Shown here piece by piece: positions 1 to 8,823 of a stretch of 64,000 bases of DNA; the stretch's first letter is position 1, and every line of letters starts with the position of its first letter. The notes below the pieces were generated by a model, which saw nothing but the letters and a program-made list of their open reading frames with translations, ran no database searches and was not told the origin of the DNA. Origin of the DNA: [Ruminococcus] torques ATCC 27756. Lineage in GTDB: Bacteria > Bacillota > Clostridia > Lachnospirales > Lachnospiraceae. The stretch lies in contig NZ_DS264345.1 in the NCBI RefSeq assembly GCF_000153925.1, forward strand, positions 646,082-710,081, given 5' to 3'. Position numbers and translations under genes: made by a program.

Positions 1-141
1 TTATGCAATTTTATCACAAATTCAGTTCACTTAAAAGATGATCGACACATCATTTTATTTTTTGTACATTATTTAAACATTTCTTTTGTTTTCATAATTT
101 TTTCAAGAAACTTTTCTCCGGCTTATGTGCAATATAACGAA

Positions 142-810
142 TCATCCCCATATCATCTCTATCACCCGCTCAAGATCTTCCGCTTGTTTCCATAGGAATT
201 GTTTTACTTCTTCCGGAGGCTGCACAAGATCGGGAACAACGATCACGCGCATACCTGCCGCATGTGCCGATATTGCTCCTGAAGGCGCGTCTTCCAAAGC
301 GACCGCATCTTCCGGCTCAATCCCGATACTTTTACACGCTTTCAGATAAATCTCCGGCGAAGGCTTTCCTTCCTTCACTGTATCCCCGAACACTTTGCCG
401 TCAAAATAATCGTACAATCCCGCTCTTTTCAAAGACTGCTCTGCGTGTATCTGCCGCGAAGACGTTGCAAGTCCGATCATACATCCATGACTTTTTGCGG
501 CATTCAGCAATTCCGGAGCGCCTTTTTTCACCGCTATTCCTTCTTTATCCGCAATCTTATAATAATATTCCCGTGTCATTTGCGCAAATCGATCCATCGG
601 AAAATCCAAATCAACGTTCGTCTTGAAATATTCTGTCCGCCTCTTCAAGTTAAATCCGACTGTATTATAGATGTGATCTCCGAAGTTTTCATATCCAAGT
701 TCTTTTCCCGCATAATCCCAAGACCGTTTTACAACTTTTTCCGAGTCAAGAAGAAGTCCGTCCATGTCAAAAACCAGCCCCTTCACAGAGACCGGTTTTT
801 TCTTAATCAA
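142..810 (-). CDS. HAD-superfamily phosphatase, beta-phosphoglucomutase-like
   Basis: 222-residue HAD hydrolase. It shows motif [12 protein letters not shown] near residue 13, a SerThr motif in LATSSR, a Lys in [10 protein letters not shown] and the acidic motif ALEDAPSG, the order expected for the subfamily with an alpha-helical cap that dephosphorylates small sugar phosphates. The substrate cannot be read from sequence. The open frame can begin at a GTG at 834, but a TTG at 810 is preceded at 8 bases by AGGAG and gives an overlap of only 8 bases with the upstream xpt gene, so I use 810. The overlap suggests translational coupling with xpt. Confidence 0.85.
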   Translation of the reverse strand: MIKKKPVSVKGLVFDMDGLLLDSEKVVKRSWDYAGKELGYENFGDHIYNTVGFNLKRRTEYFKTNVDLDFPMDRFAQMTREYYYKIADKEGIAVKKGAPELLNAAKSHGCMIGLATSSRQIHAEQSLKRAGLYDYFDGKVFGDTVKEGKPSPEIYLKACKSIGIEPEDAVALEDAPSGAISAHAAGMRVIVVPDLVQPPEEVKQFLWKQAEDLERVIEMIWG

Positions 811-1450
811 GAGTCGCACTCCTGCACTGTTCACATTTTTCTGCGGGCTGCTCCGCCTCTTTTTGCTCTTCCTGGCTGCGAAACGTCACCGTTCCCGCCG
901 CAGCATCCATTCCGTCAACGATTGCCAGAGACTCAAGCTGAAAACCGAGGTTGCGGATGATCCTTCCTCCCGACTGAAAGCCTTTTTCAATCGCGATCCC
1001 GATTCCTTCTACTGTCGCGCCTGCGGACTGAACGATCTGGATCAATCCCTGAAGAGCGCATCCGTTCGCAAGAAAATCATCGATAATAAGAACATGATCT
1101 TCCGGCGTCAGGAATTTTTGAGATACGATCACATGATTTCTGCATTTGTGTGTAAATGACTCCACTTCCGCTACATACATTTCTCCGTCAAGATTGATAC
1201 TCTGCGATTTCTTTGCAAACACAACCGGCACATCAAAATGCTGTGCCGCCACGCAGGCAATACCGATCCCCGACGCTTCGATCGTTAAAATTTTATTAAT
1301 CGGCTTTTTCGCAAAACGTCTCTTAAATTCAGCCCCCATCTGATCCAACAGCTTAATGTCCATCTGATGATTCAGGAAGCTGTCTACTTTCAATACGTTT
1401 CCTTCTTTCACAACCCCGTCTTTTACAATGCGTTCTTCTAAAAAATTCAT
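803..1450 (-). CDS. xpt: Xanthine phosphoribosyltransferase
   Basis: 215 residues. Converts xanthine plus PRPP to XMP in purine salvage in the cytoplasm. The PRPP-binding loop [11 protein letters not shown] lies near residue 120 and the N-terminal half ([26 protein letters not shown]) is typical of Xpt. The family is normally about 190 residues; here the C-terminus continues as a polar, Cys- and Glu-rich tail of about 25 residues that overlaps the start of the HAD gene. The start follows GAGAGGAG. No purine riboswitch fits in the 46-base gap to the DUF624 gene, so it is probably cotranscribed from upstream. Confidence 0.92.
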   Translation of the reverse strand: MNFLEERIVKDGVVKEGNVLKVDSFLNHQMDIKLLDQMGAEFKRRFAKKPINKILTIEASGIGIACVAAQHFDVPVVFAKKSQSINLDGEMYVAEVESFTHKCRNHVIVSQKFLTPEDHVLIIDDFLANGCALQGLIQIVQSAGATVEGIGIAIEKGFQSGGRIIRNLGFQLESLAIVDGMDAAAGTVTFRSQEEQKEAEQPAEKCEQCRSATLD

Positions 1451-1496
1451 CTTCTGCTCCTCTCGTTTTCCTGCCTGTGCAGATTATTTTTCCATC

Positions 1497-2162
1497 TTAT
1501 TCTTCCATATCGGTTCTTTCTTCTTCGTCGCCGCCTTCCGCCTTTTCATCAAATACACGGAACACTCTTCTTAATATACAGGAATTAATAAAAGCAAGAA
1601 TACCTGTTCCCGCCAAGATCCAGACCGGGATCGTAAGCATAAGGATTCCCGTATTCCACCACGACAAAACAACCGCTCCGACTGTCAGCGCTGTCATCAA
1701 AATTGTATAAGGTAATTTTGCCACCGTTAAAAGGAGCGCATTTTTCAGCGTAGCCCCTATCGTATTTTCATATCTTGCAGTCAGCGCAAATGAATAAATC
1801 GTTACTGAAATCAAAAAAAATGCAAGCAGTAAAAAAATACTTTTAAACACCATTCCCAGTGTCCCCGGCATCATTTCCGATATTCTGTAATCAACAAAAC
1901 AAACGCCTCCGCACAAAAGCAATATAAGCCATATGATTGTACTTTGCTTAAAATTCAACTTAAATGCATGAAGAAACCCTTTAAATATATAACCTTCTTC
2001 ATTTTTTACAAGTTTCAGCATTACTGTATACAACGCTGTTGTCGATGCTCCGATCGTAATGATCGGCAGTGAGCAAACAAGCCACAAAACATTCAGACAC
2101 ACGATATCGCAAATCTTTGAAAGCACACGCATAATACCGCTGTCAGTAACATCACCCCGCAT
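1497..2162 (-). CDS. DUF624 (YesL-like) membrane protein
   Basis: 221 residues with about five hydrophobic helices. The opening segment (LSKICDIVCLNVLWLVCSLPIITIG followed by a small-residue turn and ALYTVMLKLV) is the signature of DUF624/YesL proteins, which often sit beside sugar transporters; their function is unknown. The C-terminal 15 residues are strongly acidic. The start follows GGGAGGCG. An extended -10 (TGCTATACT, about 2193-2201) lies upstream on the minus strand. Probably cotranscribed with xpt 46 bases downstream. Confidence 0.8.
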   Translation of the reverse strand: MRGDVTDSGIMRVLSKICDIVCLNVLWLVCSLPIITIGASTTALYTVMLKLVKNEEGYIFKGFLHAFKLNFKQSTIIWLILLLCGGVCFVDYRISEMMPGTLGMVFKSIFLLLAFFLISVTIYSFALTARYENTIGATLKNALLLTVAKLPYTILMTALTVGAVVLSWWNTGILMLTIPVWILAGTGILAFINSCILRRVFRVFDEKAEGGDEEERTDMEE

Positions 2163-2207
2163 GATCCGCCTCCCGTTTTTTCTATTGTAAACTACAGTAT
2201 AGCACAG

Positions 2208-2232
2208 AAAAGCCTGTATAGCACAGGCTTTT
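2208..2232 (-). terminator. Short hairpin between tRNA-Gly and DUF624
   Basis: Perfect inverted repeat of AAAAGCCTGT and ACAGGCTTTT with a 5-base loop. It sits just upstream of the DUF624 promoter-like -10. It could be a second, weak terminator for the tRNA-Gly transcript or a structure in the DUF624 leader. Confidence 0.4.
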
Positions 2233-2339
2233 CACATCTTCTTTCGGATAATCACCGGAAGCGATAAAAGATGCGTTCCGGAATCGCAAGCAGCCGTCAA
2301 GTTCCCAGGCAAGTCCGGGATTCGGCTCTTCGCCGTTAC

Positions 2340-2381
2340 AAAAAAACAGTCCAACCACAACGGCTGAAACCGGCTGAACTG
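2340..2381 (-). terminator. Rho-independent terminator of tRNA-Gly
   Basis: On the minus strand CAGTTCAGCC pairs along 10 positions, with two G-U pairs, with GGTTGGACTG, followed by seven T. It lies 18 bases downstream of the tRNA 3' end. The stem shares the sequence GTAACAGTTCAGCC with an intergenic palindrome near 37430. Confidence 0.75.
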
Positions 2382-2398
2382 TTACGATAAAAAAATAG

Positions 2399-2469
2399 AG
2401 CGGGTGATGGGAATCGAACCCACGTATCCAGCTTGGAAGGCTGGTGTTCTACCATTGAACTACACCCGC
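2399..2469 (-). tRNA. tRNA-Gly (TCC)
   Basis: 71-base cloverleaf read on the minus strand: acceptor GCGGGTG/CACCCGC with discriminator T, T-arm GGGTTCGATTCCC, anticodon loop CTTCCAA. CCA is not encoded. Promoter and terminator flank it, so it is a single-gene transcript. Confidence 0.95.
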
Positions 2470-2490
2470 GTCATCTCTGACACAAGTAGT

Positions 2491-2519
2491 ATACTACCAC
2501 ATGATAAAGATAATTGCAA
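2491..2519 (-). promoter_or_regulatory. Promoter of tRNA-Gly
   Basis: Minus strand TTGCAA, 17-base spacer, TAGTAT, ending about 22 bases before the tRNA 5' end. Confidence 0.65.
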
Positions 2520-2553
2520 GAACTTTTTTACTTTTTTTATTTTATTTTTTTAT

Positions 2554-2582
2554 TTGCTTTTTTATTGAATCTTTGTTATAAG
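2554..2582 (+). promoter_or_regulatory. Promoter of the small protein at 2656
   Basis: TTGCTT, 17-base spacer, TATAAG, within a very T-rich stretch. Its position about 74 bases before the TTG start fits. Confidence 0.45.
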
Positions 2583-2655
2583 ATTAAATAGATTTTCACA
2601 AATCGAAATCATATAAAGGAAAATATTCCGAATAACCAAAAAGGAGTTGTGTTAC

Positions 2656-2898
2656 TTGAATTTATCACAAATCGCACGTTTACAAGCTTTAAAAAAACAT
2701 CTGGAAACTTTTCGTAAAAATCACCCGAAATTTCCTTCTTTTTTGAACGCGGTGTCTCATAACGCTTTGGAAGAAGGCACAGTGATCGAAATCAGCGTCA
2801 CATCGCCTTCCGATAAAAATTATGTTACAAACATAAAATTGAGGCAAGATGATCTGGACTTTCTTCGCGAACTGCAGTCTCTGAATTCCAAATCATAA
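2656..2898 (+). CDS. Small conserved-looking protein of unknown function
   Basis: 80 residues, no recognised domain. It has a basic N-terminal helix (ARLQALKKHLETFRKNHPKFPSF) followed by an acidic/beta segment. I place the start at TTG 2656: AAGGAG at 2641-2646 is then 9 bases away, whereas the longer frame at 2647 would directly abut this ribosome site. It is flanked by a promoter and a convergent terminator, so it is a monocistronic gene. Function unknown. Confidence 0.65.
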   Translation: MNLSQIARLQALKKHLETFRKNHPKFPSFLNAVSHNALEEGTVIEISVTSPSDKNYVTNIKLRQDDLDFLRELQSLNSKS

Positions 2899-2925
2899 TT
2901 TCCCGGCGAAGGGCCGCACATCAGC

Positions 2926-2967
2926 AAAAACCGGAAGCGCCAAAAGGCACATTCCGGTTTTTTGTTT
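2926..2967. terminator. Bidirectional terminator
   Basis: AAAAACCGGAA pairs with TTCCGGTTTTT around a 15-base loop, with T-runs on both strands. It serves the plus-strand gene ending at 2898 and the minus-strand gene ending at 2980. Confidence 0.85.
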
Positions 2968-2979
2968 TATCTGTTTTAT

Positions 2980-4278
2980 TTATTTCGCTATTTTCAGATT
3001 TTCATACCGTTTCTCGATAAACTGATCCGGGAAATACTCATCTAACTTTTCAGCGATAATCCCGTTTCCTTCTTTTCCTTCCTGACGTTCTCCGTAACGC
3101 GCCAAAGCGGCAAATGACAGCGCCATATCCGCCGTCAGAACAACAAGCAGCAAGGAGCAGATGATACGTCCCGCCTTTTTCGGCAATCGTTCGATCTGTC
3201 TTGACAAAAACGGGTAAACCGCTTTCATCCAGATAACGGCGGCAAATCCCCAGAAGAAACAATACAACAGGTTAATTCTTCCTCCCAGATTAAACGGGAT
3301 CTTACTATAATCCCAGAACACTGTTCCAAAGGCAATCTCCGTAAAAACACTGCATATGTATTCATATGCGCCCCCGAGTATTGTTCCGAAAAGGAATATA
3401 AACCAATTACTCTTATCACGGTATCTATATAAAATCCATGTCAGAAGCGCACATGCAATTCCCCACACGATACTGAACTGACCAAACACAAGACTGCTGC
3501 GGCTCATAAGACGCCCGGTTGTAATAAGGCAGAATATCGTCTCTACTATATCCCCGATAAATGCTCCGATGATAAACAGACTCGCCAGTTTAAAAAATCC
3601 GCATCCTTCCGCAAATTTTTCTTCCTGTTCAGCATCTTTTTCAGTCTCAATATTCGGAAATGCCTTTACCAGTCTTTTCTGGATCCGTTTTGTCAGAGCG
3701 TTTTCAAGAAATTTAGACGTTTTCTGCAGCTCTTCCGTAATCTGCTCGATCCGACCTTTCTTTCTTTTCAATTCAAGAACCGCAATTCCCGAACCGAGAC
3801 CATCCGCAATAAGCAGGCCTAAAAGCACCCATAAGATCACTTCTCCGATCAAACGGGGTATCATATTGACAAGACCGCAAAAAAACGGATTCAGGAAGTA
3901 GATCATCAGTACACTGCACACGCCCCATAAAGCAGATACCCGCAGACAAATGTAACCGTCCAGGTGAAATTTCTGATCTGAATAATCCCACCACTTTTTA
4001 TGCAGTATCTTTTCCATCAGCCTTCCCGTAATATATTCTACGAACGAAGTAACGATCATTCCGCCGATAAAAAGAAAGATCAGATTTTCTTTTAATTCCG
4101 GCAAAAACACCGCCACCGCCACCGCTCCCGTTCCGTAGATCGGGCAGAGCGGTCCCGCGATAAATCCCCTGTTGACAAACTTGTGCCTGTTAACCGCCGC
4201 AACGATGACCTCGCCGCACCATCCGATAAATGAATAAATAAAAAAGATCCATGCCAGTTCATATATTGTGTTTACCAT
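2980..4278 (-). CDS. CmpB-like membrane protein with two related domains
   Basis: 432-residue polytopic membrane protein. The N-terminal half (FFIYSFIGWCGEVI, FVNRGFIAGPLCPIYG, WDYSDQKFHLDGYICL) matches the putative ABC-transporter permease family CmpB (PF06541). The C-terminal half (FIIGAFIGDIVETIF, SSLVFGQFSIVWG, WDYSKIPFNLGGRINL) repeats the same landmarks in diverged form, so it looks like an internal duplication. A charged linker with coiled-coil character lies between them. Biochemical role unknown. The open frame extends upstream to 4389, but that stretch lacks membrane character and the next Met begins the conserved domain, so I use 4278. A single-domain paralogue is at 7646. Confidence 0.75.
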   Translation of the reverse strand: MVNTIYELAWIFFIYSFIGWCGEVIVAAVNRHKFVNRGFIAGPLCPIYGTGAVAVAVFLPELKENLIFLFIGGMIVTSFVEYITGRLMEKILHKKWWDYSDQKFHLDGYICLRVSALWGVCSVLMIYFLNPFFCGLVNMIPRLIGEVILWVLLGLLIADGLGSGIAVLELKRKKGRIEQITEELQKTSKFLENALTKRIQKRLVKAFPNIETEKDAEQEEKFAEGCGFFKLASLFIIGAFIGDIVETIFCLITTGRLMSRSSLVFGQFSIVWGIACALLTWILYRYRDKSNWFIFLFGTILGGAYEYICSVFTEIAFGTVFWDYSKIPFNLGGRINLLYCFFWGFAAVIWMKAVYPFLSRQIERLPKKAGRIICSLLLVVLTADMALSFAALARYGERQEGKEGNGIIAEKLDEYFPDQFIEKRYENLKIAK

Positions 4279-4429
4279 ATTTTCTCTTTTGAATTCCTTT
4301 CCCGCACATCTTTTTTGCAAAGACGCAGTTTCAGATGCACCTTCGATAAAAATAATCCCCCCGGACACGGTTTTATACGAGACTCTCACTCCTGCCCGGG
4401 AGGCGCCGCTTTATGTGATGCGTTCTTTT

Positions 4430-6964
4430 CTATCCGAGCACATCTTTATACAGGGCATGTTTTTCCAATGCCTCCGTGGTTTTGACCATATCGGACAGAT
4501 CTCCGATCATGATAACGCCTGCAAGGCGGTTGTTTAAAAAGTAATATTTACTGTATCTTCCTTTTCCCATATCTTTAAATTCTGCCGTCTTATAAAGCAG
4601 ATTCGGATTTTTCCCGTTATCTCCGGCTGCGAAAAGAGCCGTGTTCATCCCATGGAATGTCAATGTCGGAGCTGTCGCCGCATACTCAATCTGATCCCCT
4701 GCCGCATTTGCGCCCGCGATACGTCCCTGTTCGGAAGCCTCCGGCCAAACAGCATAGTTTGCCCCGTTAAATTCCGCACAGTCACCGCATGCATATACGT
4801 TCGGAACACTCGTTTCCATCCGTTCGTTCACTTTAACGGCACGGTCCGCATCAAGTCCGATCTCCTTAGCCAATGCTGTATTTGCACGCACTCCCGCCGA
4901 TACAACGACAACTTCCGCAGGAATCACCTGACCGTCAGACAAGCGGACTCCCGATACATGTCCGTCTCCTTCCACTGCTTCCACGGAAACGCCCGTACTG
5001 ATCTTCACACCGCTCTTTTCGGCGAACATCCTCAAAATGTCCGAAGCGTTCTCGTCAAGCTGACGTCCCATAAGAATCGGAGCAGCTTCTAACACTTGTA
5101 CATCAATCCCCGCTTTTTTCAGTTCCCAGGCAGCTTCCAGACCAAGCACACCGCCTCCGATCACAACCGCTTTCGCCGCATGTTCCATCATTTTTTCCAG
5201 TTTTTCCACATCTGCAAGGCGGCGGATCGCAACTACTTCCGGCAAAGAACTTCCTTCGATCGGAGGTATAAAGCACTCGCTTCCAAGTGCATAGATCAGT
5301 CTCGTGAAATGCACTTTCTCTCCGCTTTCAAGAATCACTTCTTTTTCATTTACATCGACAGACGCCACTTTCTTTCCTAACATTTGGAACACTTTGTTTT
5401 CTTCATACCATGACGGATCTACGATCGCGATCTGATCCGCGCTCAATCCTGCCACGATCGACTTTGTCAGCATCGGACGGTTGTATGCCGGATACTCTTC
5501 ATCGGAAATGATCGTAACAGCTCCCGTTTTATCACGTTCCCTTATCGCCTTGGCAGCGTTAAATCCTGCCGTTCCGTTTCCGAGGATAACATAATATTCT
5601 TCTGTATTATTCAAAACGGCGCTTTCTTCTGCTTCAACTTCTATAAAATTCTCTTTTCCGACTCCGCACACCGGACATATCTCGATCGAAGAATCGAAAA
5701 TTTCTCCGCAGACAAGACATTTCACAAGCGTTCTGGCGCCTTTTTTCTTCGGCTTTACAGGTTCTTTGTTCTGCACGATGCACCCGAACTGATATCCGTA
5801 CTCATAAGCGCTCACAAGATCCGCTTCCGATGGTTTAAACCGAACGCGGAATCCTTCCGATACTTTCATTTTCAGTTGTTTCAGACGCTGCGTAATATTC
5901 GGCACTCCTTCTCCGCTCCAACCGTAGCTTCCGAATGCGCCGGCATATTTTCCTCCGTGAGTAGCCGGAAACATTGCAAGTGTAAGATCCCATATCGGCT
6001 TGAGCGCTTCTCCGACAATCGTAGGAGTTCCAAGCAATATTCCGTCCGCAAACAAAAGTTCTTCGTTCACTTTCTCTGCGTCTGCCTCAACCATGTCATA
6101 AGACCTGACGTCGATATCGCCGCTGTCTTTGACTCCTTCCGCGATTTTTTCCGCAAGCATCTTCGTGTAGCCATATGCGCTCACATACGGGATAATAACT
6201 GTTTTTTTCTCATTCGGATTGACCACTGTCGACCATTCTCTGTATTGCTTCATAACCTGTCTGATCCGATCTCCTACGAGAACCGGTCCATGCCCCGTAC
6301 AGATCATGGAAATATCCATTGTTTCAACACGGTCGAGAGCTTTAAGCATAAAAGGTTTGAACGGTCCGATAATGCAGTCATAATAATATTTCAAAGCACT
6401 TTGATAATCCGCCTCATTTTTAATCTCACTTGATACGACTTCCGGGAGGCAGTAATGTGCACCGAAAGAATCACATGTTACAAGAATCTGTTCTTCCTCA
6501 ATAAAAGTGTACATCGTATCCGGCCAATGAAGATTCGGAACAAACAAAAACTCAAGCGTCTTATTTCCGATCGTCATCTTCTCTTTATCCCTTGCCGGAA
6601 TGCCGACAAAATCCCGGTTTACGATCTCTTTCAGGAAACCGAGCGCACATCCCGTAGCGATCACCTTCATCTGCGGACTATAATCGAGAAGGCGTTCTAC
6701 GCTTCCGGCATGATCCGGCTCTGTATGACTTACAACAAGATAATCGATTTTCCGAATGTCGATCACTTCTTGAAGATGTTCCAAATATTCGTCAAAAAAC
6801 TTCGCTTTTGCAGTCTCGAAAAGAACTGTTTTGTCCCCCGCCTTCATCACATAAGAATTATAAGTTGTACCGAATTCCGTATACATGATAATATCAAATA
6901 CTCTGAGTTGATCGTCAATAATACCTGTCCAATAAAAATCATCTCTTAATTTCAAACTTTTCAT
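4430..6964 (-). CDS. Flavodiiron protein fused to rubredoxin and NADH:rubredoxin-type reductase
   Basis: 844 residues, cytoplasmic. Order: metallo-beta-lactamase diiron domain (about 1-250, ligands in HTEPDHAG, CDSFGAH and GHGPVL), flavodoxin FMN domain (about 255-395, PYVSAYGYTKMLAEKI), short rubredoxin-like zinc/iron knuckle pair (CLVCGEIF and CPVCG, about 415-440), then an FAD/NADH pyridine-nucleotide oxidoreductase (about 450-844, ILGNGTAGFNAA, VVIGGGVLGLEAAWEL, YACGDCAEF). Known single-domain members reduce O2 to water or NO to N2O. The fusion puts the whole electron chain from NADH in one chain, suiting an anaerobe that meets oxygen. The start at 6964 is fixed by AGGAGG 6 bases upstream; the longer frame is spurious. 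It lies 23 bases after nth. Confidence 0.92.
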   Translation of the reverse strand: MKSLKLRDDFYWTGIIDDQLRVFDIIMYTEFGTTYNSYVMKAGDKTVLFETAKAKFFDEYLEHLQEVIDIRKIDYLVVSHTEPDHAGSVERLLDYSPQMKVIATGCALGFLKEIVNRDFVGIPARDKEKMTIGNKTLEFLFVPNLHWPDTMYTFIEEEQILVTCDSFGAHYCLPEVVSSEIKNEADYQSALKYYYDCIIGPFKPFMLKALDRVETMDISMICTGHGPVLVGDRIRQVMKQYREWSTVVNPNEKKTVIIPYVSAYGYTKMLAEKIAEGVKDSGDIDVRSYDMVEADAEKVNEELLFADGILLGTPTIVGEALKPIWDLTLAMFPATHGGKYAGAFGSYGWSGEGVPNITQRLKQLKMKVSEGFRVRFKPSEADLVSAYEYGYQFGCIVQNKEPVKPKKKGARTLVKCLVCGEIFDSSIEICPVCGVGKENFIEVEAEESAVLNNTEEYYVILGNGTAGFNAAKAIRERDKTGAVTIISDEEYPAYNRPMLTKSIVAGLSADQIAIVDPSWYEENKVFQMLGKKVASVDVNEKEVILESGEKVHFTRLIYALGSECFIPPIEGSSLPEVVAIRRLADVEKLEKMMEHAAKAVVIGGGVLGLEAAWELKKAGIDVQVLEAAPILMGRQLDENASDILRMFAEKSGVKISTGVSVEAVEGDGHVSGVRLSDGQVIPAEVVVVSAGVRANTALAKEIGLDADRAVKVNERMETSVPNVYACGDCAEFNGANYAVWPEASEQGRIAGANAAGDQIEYAATAPTLTFHGMNTALFAAGDNGKNPNLLYKTAEFKDMGKGRYSKYYFLNNRLAGVIMIGDLSDMVKTTEALEKHALYKDVLG

Positions 6965-6987
6965 TTTCTGCCTCCTCTTTTTCTTTT

Positions 6988-7626
6988 TTATGAAACTCCG
7001 TTTTTCTTGCAAATATCCGCCAGACAGCACTTCTCGCAGTACGGCTTTGTCCTTGCCGTACACACATCCCGCCCGTGGAAGACAAGCCTGTGACAGAAAT
7101 CGCTTCCCTCCTGAGGAGGAATGATCTTCCACAATGCCATCTCGACCTTTTTCGGTTCTTTTATCCCATCTACGAGTCCGATCCGGTTTACAAGCCGGAT
7201 ACAATGCGTATCTGTCACAATCGCAGGTTTCCCGAACACATCGCCCATGATAAGGTTTGCGCTTTTTCTTCCGACTCCCGGAAGTTTCATCAGCGCGTCA
7301 AAATCATCCGGCACTTTCCCTTCATACTCATCCCGGATCATCTTCATACAGCCGCTGATATCGCGCGCCTTGCTTCTGCCAAGACCGCACGGACGCACAA
7401 TTTTCTCAATCTCATCTACATCCGCTTCCGCCAAAGCTTCCACTGTCGGATATTTTTCATATAACCCTTCCACCACTACATTGACACGGGCATCTGTACA
7501 CTGTGCCGCAAGCCGCACACTGACAAGCAGTTTCCATGCCTGATCATAATCAAGCGTACAGCCGGCGGACGGATATTCTTTTTTCAGCCGCTCGATCACC
7601 TGTAACGCACGCTGCTTTTTTGTCAT
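6988..7626 (-). CDS. nth: Endonuclease III
   Basis: 212 residues. DNA glycosylase/AP lyase for oxidised pyrimidines. Helix-hairpin-helix LPGVGRKSANLI with the catalytic Lys, catalytic Asp in IVTDTHCIR, and a C-terminal iron-sulfur site C-x7-C-x2-C-x5-C (the first interval is one residue longer than the usual x6). GGAGGG upstream fixes the start at 7626 rather than 7656. It lies between the CmpB-like gene (19-base gap) and the flavodiiron gene (23-base gap), so probably one operon. Confidence 0.93.
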   Translation of the reverse strand: MTKKQRALQVIERLKKEYPSAGCTLDYDQAWKLLVSVRLAAQCTDARVNVVVEGLYEKYPTVEALAEADVDEIEKIVRPCGLGRSKARDISGCMKMIRDEYEGKVPDDFDALMKLPGVGRKSANLIMGDVFGKPAIVTDTHCIRLVNRIGLVDGIKEPKKVEMALWKIIPPQEGSDFCHRLVFHGRDVCTARTKPYCEKCCLADICKKNGVS

Positions 7627-7645
7627 CTTTGGTATCCCTCCGCTA

Positions 7646-8821
7646 TCATTTCTCATCCATATGTTTTCTCAGTTCGGCAAGAGCTTCCGAAAATCTTTTT
7701 GACACAGCCGTCGGATTGCCTTTCAAATGTCTTGCTGCACGGATATAGCTTCTGTCTGTTCTGTCGTGCATCTTCGTCATCTCCCGGGAAATATTTTTCT
7801 TGATCTTCGCATATTCTTCCCGTTTATCTTCGCCGATCAATTCGTCAACCTTTGATGTAAATTCTTCCTTCATCAACAGTTCCGCCCTCTCCGACAATCT
7901 TGCAAGAAGACGCTGTCTCTCTTCGCGCCTTGCATGAACACGCGCCAGATATTCTTCTTTGCGTGAATTGATTTGTTCGCGGCGTTTCTTCTTTTGAACT
8001 TTGATCTCTTCTTTGTATCCCTCTACCATTTCTTCTGCGCGCTGACGGTAACTGTCCATATGCTCTTCTGCCAGTTTTTTGTAATCTTCCGCCATTTCTT
8101 CCGCACGTCCGCGGTAATCCTCTACATGTTCTTCTACACGCCTGCGATAATCTTCTACAAACTCACCTGCGCGCTGTCGATAATCTTCCACAAACTCACC
8201 TGCGCGCTGTCGATAATCTTCCACAAATTCTTCAGAAGCGACTTTTAATTTCTCCTGTATCTTCCTGATCTGTTTTTTGCTTTCTTCAAGCTGTGCAAGA
8301 ATCCGCTTCAGATCCATCGCATCATTAAACGACTGCGTCACATCGACCGCCGCCGCAACAGTCAGCACAAATGCGATACCCTCCGCAATAATCGTCGGAA
8401 TCTTCAGCACCGCTCCCTCGATCGGTACATGAACAAACTTAACAAGTAAAACGGAAAACAATCCCCACCCCAAAGACGAGGTAAGACAAATATATCCGTT
8501 CAGATTAAATTTCTGATTGCTGTAATCCCAGTATTTCACATTGAAAAGTCTCTCCATAACCGCCCCTGTAACGTATTCCAACAGCGTTGCTCCAACCATG
8601 CCGAATAAAAAGATCAACGGAATACTGTCTCTGACTCTGATCGTACTGATCAAGACCGCAAGCGCTCCGAATCCATAGATCGGCAGCATCGGCCCGTACA
8701 TAAATCCGCGGTTTACCCAGCGGCGTTTCCGCACAGAAACAAAGCAGCATTCCCATACCCAGCCGATAAAACTGTAAATGAAAAAGAACAATACCCATTG
8801 TGTCAGATGATATGACTGCAT
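7646..8821 (-). CDS. CmpB-like membrane protein with 11-residue helical repeats
   Basis: 391 residues. The N-terminal part (about 1-165) is a CmpB-family membrane domain (FFIYSFIGWVWECCFVS, WVNRGFMYGPMLPIYG, WDYSNQKFNLNGYICL). From about 185 the protein becomes a long charged helix with seven consecutive 11-residue units of the form EFVEDYRQRAG, followed by a basic coiled coil to the end. The first copies are nearly identical at DNA level (33-base period, about 8140-8230). The repeats predict a long amphipathic cytoplasmic helix or stalk. The ribosome site lies inside the end of rpiB, with a 2-base gap, implying coupled translation. Function unknown. Confidence 0.75.
   Translation of the reverse strand: MQSYHLTQWVLFFFIYSFIGWVWECCFVSVRKRRWVNRGFMYGPMLPIYGFGALAVLISTIRVRDSIPLIFLFGMVGATLLEYVTGAVMERLFNVKYWDYSNQKFNLNGYICLTSSLGWGLFSVLLVKFVHVPIEGAVLKIPTIIAEGIAFVLTVAAAVDVTQSFNDAMDLKRILAQLEESKKQIRKIQEKLKVASEEFVEDYRQRAGEFVEDYRQRAGEFVEDYRRRVEEHVEDYRGRAEEMAEDYKKLAEEHMDSYRQRAEEMVEGYKEEIKVQKKKRREQINSRKEEYLARVHARREERQRLLARLSERAELLMKEEFTSKVDELIGEDKREEYAKIKKNISREMTKMHDRTDRSYIRAARHLKGNPTAVSKRFSEALAELRKHMDEK
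8130..8235 (-). repeat. 33-bp in-frame tandem repeats inside the CmpB-like gene
   Basis: Units of 33 bases encoding EFVEDYRQRAG occur at least twice almost unchanged, with diverged units on either side. Recent local duplication is the simplest explanation. Confidence 0.8.
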
Positions 8822-8823
8822 GT

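Noticed and set aside
1451..1496. Purine riboswitch before xpt.
   Set aside because: Only 46 bases separate xpt from the upstream gene, too short for the aptamer and expression platform.
2170..2400. A minus-strand frame without stops between tRNA-Gly and the DUF624 gene.
   Set aside because: It has no start codon or ribosome site, crosses a tRNA terminator, and shows no recognisable family.
8130..8235. 33-bp repeats considered as a CRISPR array.
   Set aside because: They are in frame inside a gene, contiguous and encode an 11-residue protein repeat.
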